Shown here in pieces: positions 1-4,040 of a stretch of 10,810 nt of DNA. The notes below the pieces were generated by a model that searched no databases, had not been told where the DNA came from, and saw nothing but the letters and a program-made list of their open reading frames with translations. The number at the start of each line of letters is the position of its first letter. Positions within the stretch are counted from its first letter, which is position 1. Both the position numbers and the translations under genes were made by a program. The DNA comes from Christensenella sp. UBA1224 (GTDB taxonomy: Bacteria; Bacillota; Clostridia; Christensenellales; Aristaeellaceae): assembly GCA_002309235.1 (NCBI GenBank), contig DBXA01000121.1, positions 1 to 10,810 on the forward strand, in the 5' to 3' direction.

Positions 1-473
1 CCGGCGTCAAAGCCGATGCGGCAGCCTTCCAGATGTCGGCCGACAGAGGAGGAAGCTTCTTTATCCTTCGGGGCATCCTCTGCCTTTTCGATGTACTCTA
101 CCTCAAACGGACGCTCATAGACGGTGGACATGAAGTCCCGGTCAAAATCACGGGAGCCGCCTACGGAGTAGGCCTGCTTGAAATACTCGTACAGGGGCTT
201 GGAGCCGCAGATCACGATCTTATAGCCGCCGCGAGCCCAGAGGAGCGTCTTGACGATACGGTCCATAACGCAATTGTTGAGCTCGTCATTGGTGCCATCC
301 TTGAATATCTTCATCCGAAGCGTCGAGGTATAGCCCTGGTTGCGGACCACGGCCACAGCCACCATCTGGCTTTCTGCGTAGGCGACAGCCTTCTGGTATG
401 CGCGGGCGATCAGCTCCATGGGGGCAAAATTCGGGTCATACGGGGCTTTTACGACAGGATCGATCTTGATCAT
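1..473 (-). CDS. N-terminal part of a probable ROK-type (actin-fold ATPase) protein, cut by window edge
   Basis: Open frame read leftwards from ATG 473-471 to the window edge (157 codons, no stop). A good ribosome binding site (AGGAG) lies 9 bases upstream, and nagA ends only 15 bp before the start, so the two are cotranscribed. Seen: about 150 residues of mixed helix/strand sequence with no motif I can name, including a basic YTSTLRMKIFKDGTND stretch near residue 48 and KIVICGSKPLYEYF near residue 85. This is followed by CRIGFDA plus a GGN glycine codon at the edge, which matches the phosphate-1 loop (hydrophobic-D-x-G) that opens actin-fold sugar kinases and ROK proteins. Inference: a ROK-family protein with an unusual N-terminal extension, acting as an amino-sugar kinase or regulator beside nagA. 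The catalytic domain is outside the window, so activity cannot be judged. An alternative ATG at 480-478 is rejected because its frame meets a stop after 14 codons. Confidence 0.55.
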   Translation of the reverse strand, partial: MIKIDPVVKAPYDPNFAPMELIARAYQKAVAYAESQMVAVAVVRNQGYTSTLRMKIFKDGTNDELNNCVMDRIVKTLLWARGGYKIVICGSKPLYEYFKQAYSVGGSRDFDRDFMSTVYERPFEVEYIEKAEDAPKDKEASSSVGRHLEGCRIGFDA

Positions 474-488
474 TTTCCATTTCTCCTT

Positions 489-1643
489 TCAGCACTCATA
501 TTTGATATTGCCGCGAATATATGTGGCTTTGATATTGAATTCGTCATCCGCTATGATGATATCGGCATCCTTGCCCGGGCAGAGCGAACCCTTTGTTTCG
601 GAGACGCCGATGGATGTCGCCGGGTTCAGGGAAGCCATGCGCACGATCTTCCAGACGGGGAGATCCGTATGATGCATCATATTGCGCACAGCAGCATTGA
701 GTTTGAGCACGGAGCCCGCGATCGTGCCGTCCGCAAGGCGGCATTCGATGCCCTTGACAAAGATCGGCTGCCCGCCAAGGCTGTATTCACCATCCGCGAG
801 GCCGCCTGCCCTCGTGCAGTCCGTGATGAGGATCAGCTTGTCGCCCTTGATATCCGCCACCAGCTGGAAGAGGCCGGCATTAACATGGAAGGTATCGGCG
901 ATGAGCTCCGTATACACATTCTTCGATGTGAGACCCGCGGTCACAACGCCCGGCGCGCGGTGCTGGAGCGCTGACTGCGCGTTAAAGAGATGGGTAACAT
1001 GGCCAACGCCCGCTTCGATGGCTTCCATCGCCTGCTCAAAGGTAGCCGCGGTATGGCCCATGGAGATCTGCATCTTCGTATCCCTGCGTATCTCGCGGAT
1101 GCATTCGAGATTTCCGGGCATTTCTGGCGCGATGGTGAAGACGCGGATGATATCCTGGTGTTTTTTCAGGAAAGCGGCGTCACCGGGCTTGATATGCTCT
1201 TCCGCCTGCGCACCTTTCTTGGAGGGGTTGATGAAAGGGCCTTCCGCATTGACACCCAGTATCTCGGCGCCTTTGAAATCCGGCTTCAGGCTGTCCTCGC
1301 GCAGTTCCCTGCAGACATCCAGCGCTTTCTCGATTTCCGGTATGGAAACGGTCATGGTGGTCGGCAGCCAGCTGGTGACGCCGTTCTTTACGATGCCTTC
1401 CGCCATGGTCCGGACACCGTCTTTCTTGCCATCGGATGTATCCTCGCCCAGATAACCGTGGATATGGACATCCACGAGCCCCGGAGCGACATAATTGCCC
1501 TTCGCATCGATTTTCTCGATGGAAGTATCGTCCATAACAGCTCCGGTATCAACAATGCCGGCTATCTTGGTTCCGAACAAAAGTGCTTTGCCCTCTACAA
1601 CGCTGTCGGGCGTAATGATACGGCCGTTAATGATCGCTTTCAT
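489..1643 (-). CDS. nagA: N-acetylglucosamine-6-phosphate deacetylase
   Basis: Cytoplasmic amidohydrolase-superfamily enzyme that converts GlcNAc-6-P to glucosamine-6-P and acetate, committing recycled or imported GlcNAc to glycolysis or wall synthesis. The 384-residue length is normal for NagA. Visible landmarks: strand-rich start MKAIINGRII, metal motif HIH at residues 60-62 (VDVHIHG), metal ligand Glu in VNAEGPF (about 134), metal His in SMGHTAA (197), His 218 in HVTHLFNAQSALQHRAPG (the HLFNA..-HR-PG block of the family), His in DTFHVN (253), catalytic Asp in ILITDC (275), and the usual C-terminal GSLCPGKDADIII strand. The frame is open upstream to 1730, but ATG 1643 is chosen because it has an AAGGGGGA binding site about 10 bases upstream, matches the family N-terminus, and lies downstream of a strong promoter whose -10 box sits at 1716-1721. 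It heads an operon with the edge gene (15-bp gap). Confidence 0.95.
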   Translation of the reverse strand: MKAIINGRIITPDSVVEGKALLFGTKIAGIVDTGAVMDDTSIEKIDAKGNYVAPGLVDVHIHGYLGEDTSDGKKDGVRTMAEGIVKNGVTSWLPTTMTVSIPEIEKALDVCRELREDSLKPDFKGAEILGVNAEGPFINPSKKGAQAEEHIKPGDAAFLKKHQDIIRVFTIAPEMPGNLECIREIRRDTKMQISMGHTAATFEQAMEAIEAGVGHVTHLFNAQSALQHRAPGVVTAGLTSKNVYTELIADTFHVNAGLFQLVADIKGDKLILITDCTRAGGLADGEYSLGGQPIFVKGIECRLADGTIAGSVLKLNAAVRNMMHHTDLPVWKIVRMASLNPATSIGVSETKGSLCPGKDADIIIADDEFNIKATYIRGNIKYEC

Positions 1644-1663
1644 AACCGGAATATCCCCCTTGT

Positions 1664-1675
1664 GATATTGATATC
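1664..1675. repeat. GATAT-N2-ATATC inverted repeat in the nagA leader
   Basis: The sequence GATATTGATATC (two perfect 5-bp arms, 2-bp centre) lies in the untranslated leader of nagA, about 20 bp before its start and just upstream of the ribosome binding site. It could be a repressor site or simply chance in an AT-rich leader. A related palindrome, CTGATATCAG, occurs on the other side of the divergent region at 1809-1818. Confidence 0.3.
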
Positions 1676-1715
1676 TTTCGATCGTGCGTGATAATGACAT
1701 CCCTGCACAGTTTAT

Positions 1716-1744
1716 ATTATACCAACGCATCCACCTGTTTTCAA
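1716..1744 (-). promoter_or_regulatory. sigma-A promoter of the nagA operon
   Basis: On the minus strand, TTGAAA (-35, 1744-1739) and a perfect TATAAT (-10, 1721-1716) are separated by exactly 17 bp. Transcription would begin near 1709 and give a 5' leader of about 65 nt before nagA. The -35 box overlaps one arm of a 7-bp inverted repeat (CAACTGT/ACAGTTG), a possible operator. Confidence 0.75.
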
Positions 1745-1785
1745 CTGTAAAAACAGCCGATTCACATCCTGATACCGGACAGTTG
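1742..1785. repeat. 7-bp inverted repeat CAACTGT / ACAGTTG between divergent genes
   Basis: Perfect arms lie at 1742-1748 and 1779-1785 with a 30-bp spacer, and the first arm covers most of the nagA -35 box. A CTGT-N4-ACAG element lies inside (1745-1756). This arrangement would suit a dimeric regulator, perhaps of GntR, LacI or ROK type, controlling one or both divergent genes. Seen directly: the repeat and its overlap with the promoter. The regulatory role is inference. Confidence 0.35.
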
Positions 1786-1808
1786 CAGAAAAATGCGGAT
1801 GTGATAAA

Positions 1809-1818
1809 CTGATATCAG
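1809..1818. repeat. CTGATATCAG palindrome upstream of the isomerase gene
   Basis: Perfect 10-bp palindrome 27 bp before the chosen start of the isomerase gene. It shares the TGATAT core with the repeat at 1664-1675 in the nagA leader, which could mean a shared operator. No convincing -35/-10 pair for the plus-strand gene could be found around it. Confidence 0.25.
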
Positions 1819-1844
1819 ATAAAGTGAGAGGACAAGTGACGTCA

Positions 1845-2675
1845 ATGCAGTACGGGATGCCTACACTGATAGAAAACAGGTCTCTTGAAGAGAACGCCGT
1901 TTTATGCAAAAGTCTGGGTCTGGATTTCGTGGAGCTCAACATGAATTTCCCGGAATACCAGCCAGAACAGCTTGAAAGGACAGATGAACTCATCAGGATC
2001 GGTGAAAAGGCCGGCATTTACTATACGATCCACCTGGACGAGAACCTGGATATCGCTAATTTCAATCACCTCGTATCGGAAGCCTGGCTGGAGACTGTGC
2101 GGCGCACCATCAAAGCAGCGAAAGATCTCCTGCCGCTCCGGGACCGTTTCGGTGACAAAAGTCAGCCGATGGTCCTCAACATGCATATGAACCACGGGAT
2201 CCATATCACACTGCCCGACAGAAAGATAGATATGTACGCACGTGACCCTGACCTCTATATGCATTCCTTTTCCGCATTCCGTTCTCTGTGTGAAAAATGG
2301 ATCGGTGAAAGCGATATCCAGATCGCCATCGAGAATACGAACGGATTCCGTTCTTATGAAGAAAAAGCCATAGAGCTCCTGCTGGATAGTACGAAATTCG
2401 TGCTGTGCTGGGATATCGGCCATTCAAAGGCGGCAAGTGAAGGAGATGTTCCCTTTATTCTCCAGCATCGGGAGCGCATCATCCATTTTCATATCCACGA
2501 TGGGACACAAAGTCCTCCGCGAGACCACCTTCCTTTGGGCGGCGGTGAGATAGATATCACGGAAAGGCTCAAGCTTGCCGCAAGCAGGAACGCAAGGTGC
2601 GTGATCGAAACCAAGACCGCATCAGCCCTTGAACGATCCGTTCAGTGGCTGCGAAGCAAAGGTTATGTTATATAG
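1845..2675 (+). CDS. sugar-phosphate isomerase/epimerase, xylose-isomerase-like TIM barrel
   Basis: A 276-residue cytoplasmic protein of the AP-endonuclease-2/xylose-isomerase-like fold. Members isomerise or epimerise keto/aldo sugars or inositol derivatives with one or two divalent metals. Visible elements: barrel strand 1 GMPTLIE, strand 2 LGLDFVELNMN (20-34), YTIHLDEN (60-67), metal Glu in IAIENTNGF (163), metal Asp and His in LCWDIGHSKAA (190, 193), His pair in IIHFHIHDG (216, 218), a GGGEID turn (232-237), and the last metal Glu in CVIETK (255). The set is complete, so the enzyme should be active; the substrate cannot be read from sequence. Start: the frame is open from GTG 1824, but ATG 1845 gives the family-like N-terminus MQYGMPTLIE. 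GAGAGG at 1826-1831 is the only binding site seen, at a rather long 13 bases. It is divergent from the nagA operon. Confidence 0.8.
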   Translation: MQYGMPTLIENRSLEENAVLCKSLGLDFVELNMNFPEYQPEQLERTDELIRIGEKAGIYYTIHLDENLDIANFNHLVSEAWLETVRRTIKAAKDLLPLRDRFGDKSQPMVLNMHMNHGIHITLPDRKIDMYARDPDLYMHSFSAFRSLCEKWIGESDIQIAIENTNGFRSYEEKAIELLLDSTKFVLCWDIGHSKAASEGDVPFILQHRERIIHFHIHDGTQSPPRDHLPLGGGEIDITERLKLAASRNARCVIETKTASALERSVQWLRSKGYVI

Positions 2676-2797
2676 CCGTGCGATCATTGAAAGAGGAAAA
2701 TCATGTGAGTTTCCCAACGAGGCAGGCATTTAGGACTTTGGTCTGTTTAGCATGAAGCCATATAGAAAACGCCTGGAACCGGCGCAAATCACCGAGA

Positions 2798-2811
2798 GAT
2801 GTGATCACATC
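2798..2811. repeat. perfect 14-bp palindrome GATGTGATCACATC
   Basis: Every base of GATGTGATCACATC pairs in the reverse complement. It stands 2 bp before the GC hairpin at 2814-2828 and 122 bp after the isomerase stop codon. The half-site TGTGA resembles that of CRP/FNR regulators, but the 6-bp gap those proteins need is missing. It may be a regulator site or part of a compound terminator. Confidence 0.4.
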
Positions 2812-2813
2812 AC

Positions 2814-2834
2814 GGGGCACTATGCCCCTGTTTT
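2814..2834 (+). terminator. probable rho-independent terminator after the isomerase gene
   Basis: A 6-bp GC-rich stem GGGGCA/TGCCCC (2814-2819 and 2823-2828) with a 3-nt loop is followed by TGTTTT on the plus strand. It is short and has a weak T run but is correctly oriented for the isomerase transcript, about 140 nt beyond its stop codon. The minus strand has no T run after the stem. Confidence 0.45.
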
Positions 2835-3014
2835 CCATCATCGATCGTTATTTGCCGATATACTCATCGCTGACGTTCCGGCAGATCTATACCTAGCGAT
2901 CCGCACCTGCAGTCTTCCGGAAGTCGACGATGCCCACCGGGCAGCGTCGGTCAAACCGTGCATGATCATATTGGCCGCAGTCAGATCATAGATGGTCTCC
3001 ACGTTCGCGAAGAT

Positions 3015-3052
3015 CCGGGACATCCCGGCTGCCGGATCAGGCGTCCGGGATG
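3015..3052. repeat. nested CCGGGA / TCCCGG inverted repeats
   Basis: CCGGGA (3015-3020) is followed 2 bp later by TCCCGG (3023-3028), which extends to CATCCCGG (3021-3028) and pairs perfectly with CCGGGATG at 3045-3052 across 16 bp. The middle arm could therefore pair with either neighbour, giving two mutually exclusive hairpins. If this stretch is transcribed this is switch-like. If it is only the relic of a GC-rich gene, it is fortuitous. Confidence 0.35.
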
Positions 3053-3110
3053 CGGCGTTGGTAAGGATGTCGGAAGGATTCTTCTGCAGGCAGCCGTTCT
3101 CCTGACAGTA

Positions 3111-3126
3111 CCTCAAGTACTTGAGG
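3111..3126. repeat. perfect 16-bp palindrome CCTCAAGTACTTGAGG
   Basis: CCTCAAGTACTTGAGG is fully self-complementary. It lies about 75 bp upstream of the -35 box of the Hsp70-like cassette promoter, so it could be a regulator site for that cassette. In the minus-strand open frame it reads Leu-Lys-Tyr-Leu-Arg, so coding chance is an alternative. Confidence 0.45.
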
Positions 3127-3201
3127 CGCGCGAGCCAGTCGGGTTGTACAAAGGTCCCGTAGAAACAGCACGACGGCAGATAGTACTCTAATCTCTCTCA
3201 T

Positions 3202-3230
3202 TTGCCAACACTGCGATTTAAAGGTATAAT
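3202..3230 (+). promoter_or_regulatory. sigma-A promoter of the Hsp70-like cassette
   Basis: TTGCCA (3202-3207) and a perfect TATAAT (3225-3230) are 17 bp apart on the plus strand. Expected transcription start is about 3237, only some 12 nt before the first possible ATG (3249). A second TATAAT at 3245-3250 overlaps that ATG but has no -35 partner that I can see. Confidence 0.75.
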
Positions 3231-3248
3231 ACGTATCAAAGCAGTATA

Positions 3249-4031
3249 ATGCCTCAACCGGACGATCTTCTTCAGAAAGTGTGGATCAATATGGCCAGAA
3301 TGACCACAGATAAAGCCGCAGCCTATCTCCGGGAAAAATTATCTTCCCCGGCAGATGACGAAAGGTTTGCCATGTCTCCGCCTACGCAGAGGCTCATGCG
3401 CACCATGTACGCGAGAAAAGCCGAAAGCAGTGAGCTTCTCACCCTCGTCAAAGCGCAGGAGATCACAGGCAAAAGCAATAATATACCCCGTATCTGCATG
3501 CTCTGCGCGATCATCTTCGCCTTAGCCGCGATCGGCGGGCTGATCACAGAAAAATACGTCCTGACCGGCGTTTTTTCGGCAGCCGTGATCGCTGCATGCC
3601 TTCTCCTCGCCAAAGATGCATTCGGCAAAAAAGAGCCCGTCTGCGAAACGTATGTGGATTCCGAGGAGTTGGATCTTTACGCGGCGCATGCCGTTTCCGA
3701 GATCGGCATCGATATGACGGAAGCCTATGCTTCCTTCCAGACGGATGCGCTTGTAAATCGTTCCCAGAACGAAGAGGAAGCGGCTGAGATCTATTCCTCC
3801 CTTTATGAGATGAAGGCTGATAAGCCGGATGACCCGGATGTGAGCTGGGCATTCGCGGTCGCCTCTTCACTTCTTAAGAAAGCGGGCCTCAGTGAAAAAG
3901 AGTACACGCCGGAGGATGCGGCATCCTACCAGATCATGCCATCTGCCGGGATGCACATGACAAGAAAACCTGCGATCATTCGCACAAACGACGGTCTGTT
4001 GGTCAAAAAAGGCCTCAGGCTGGGAAAATAG
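3249..4031 (+). CDS. unrecognised protein with two transmembrane helices, partner of the Hsp70-like gene
   Basis: A protein of 260 residues at the longest start; I do not recognise the family. Layout: an N-terminal charged helical part (1-78, including TTDKAAAYLREKLSSP and the Met/Arg-rich PTQRLMRTMYARKAESSELL), two hydrophobic helices (about 80-99 and 103-121) separated by a very short turn, then an acidic helical cytosol-type domain (130-230, e.g. NEEEAAEIYSSLYEMKADKPDDPD). The basic tail carries KPAIIRTNDGLLVKKGLRLGK. The turn of about 3 residues implies a hairpin with both ends on the same side, most likely the cytoplasm. There is no signal peptide. The gene ends 9 bp before the Hsp70-like gene under one promoter, so the two probably act together, for example as membrane receptor, regulator or co-chaperone; this is inference. 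The start is uncertain: ATG 3249 has no binding site, and ATG 3291 or ATG 3300 (after NMARM) are alternatives. Confidence 0.7.
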   Translation: MPQPDDLLQKVWINMARMTTDKAAAYLREKLSSPADDERFAMSPPTQRLMRTMYARKAESSELLTLVKAQEITGKSNNIPRICMLCAIIFALAAIGGLITEKYVLTGVFSAAVIAACLLLAKDAFGKKEPVCETYVDSEELDLYAAHAVSEIGIDMTEAYASFQTDALVNRSQNEEEAAEIYSSLYEMKADKPDDPDVSWAFAVASSLLKKAGLSEKEYTPEDAASYQIMPSAGMHMTRKPAIIRTNDGLLVKKGLRLGK

Positions 4032-4040
4032 AGGAGAAAA

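Larger units (their letters stand above)
2893..3197 (-). pseudogene. possible decayed minus-strand gene fragment, unrecognised
   Basis: On the minus strand a frame is open from just after a TGA at 3200-3198 down to 2838. Its first 90 or so codons look coding: GC-rich third positions and a protein-like composition (GTFVQPDWLARLKYLRYCQE, then IFANVETIYDLTAANMIMHG). There is no credible start: the only early options are internal TTG codons without a binding site, and the promoter just upstream points the other way. After about position 2950 the codon choice turns unusual (AGG, AGA, ATA), while the neighbouring frame reads CPVGIVDFRKTAGADR and stops with TAG at 2895-2893, which suggests a frameshift near the 3' end. 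I do not recognise the family. It could equally be a chance open frame in a GC-rich spacer. Confidence 0.3.
2676..3248. other. 573-bp region without a convincing intact gene
   Basis: This stretch separates the isomerase gene from the Hsp70-like cassette. It contains a short GTG-started frame of 25 codons ending near 2757, an ATG immediately followed by TGA at 2703-2708 behind an AGAGGA motif, a perfect 14-bp palindrome, a GC hairpin with a short T run, a set of CCGGGA/TCCCGG repeats, a perfect 16-bp palindrome, a possible decayed minus-strand gene and, at its right end, a strong promoter. None of the classical structured RNAs (SRP RNA, RNase P, tmRNA, known riboswitches) was recognised by eye. 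Confidence 0.5.

Noticed and set aside
33..974. Long plus-strand open frame of 313 codons
   Set aside because: It lies antisense to nagA and the edge gene, both of which have family motifs, binding sites and a promoter; its translation has no recognisable protein features.
990..1691. Plus-strand open frame of 233 codons
   Set aside because: Antisense shadow of nagA produced by its codon bias.
1902..2423. Minus-strand open frame of 173 codons
   Set aside because: Antisense to the sugar isomerase, whose metal-binding residues are all in the plus frame.
2703..2708. ATG immediately followed by TGA behind an AGAGGA motif
   Set aside because: Start-stop elements exist as regulatory features, but there is no downstream gene for it to control, so chance is more likely.
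2798..2811. CRP/FNR binding site at the TGTGATCACA palindrome
   Set aside because: The half-sites match but the required 6-bp spacer is absent and no promoter lies at a suitable distance.
2752..2991. Plus-strand open frame of 79 codons in the gene-poor region
   Set aside because: No ribosome binding site, it runs through the palindrome and terminator-like hairpin, and its codon use is unlike the neighbours.
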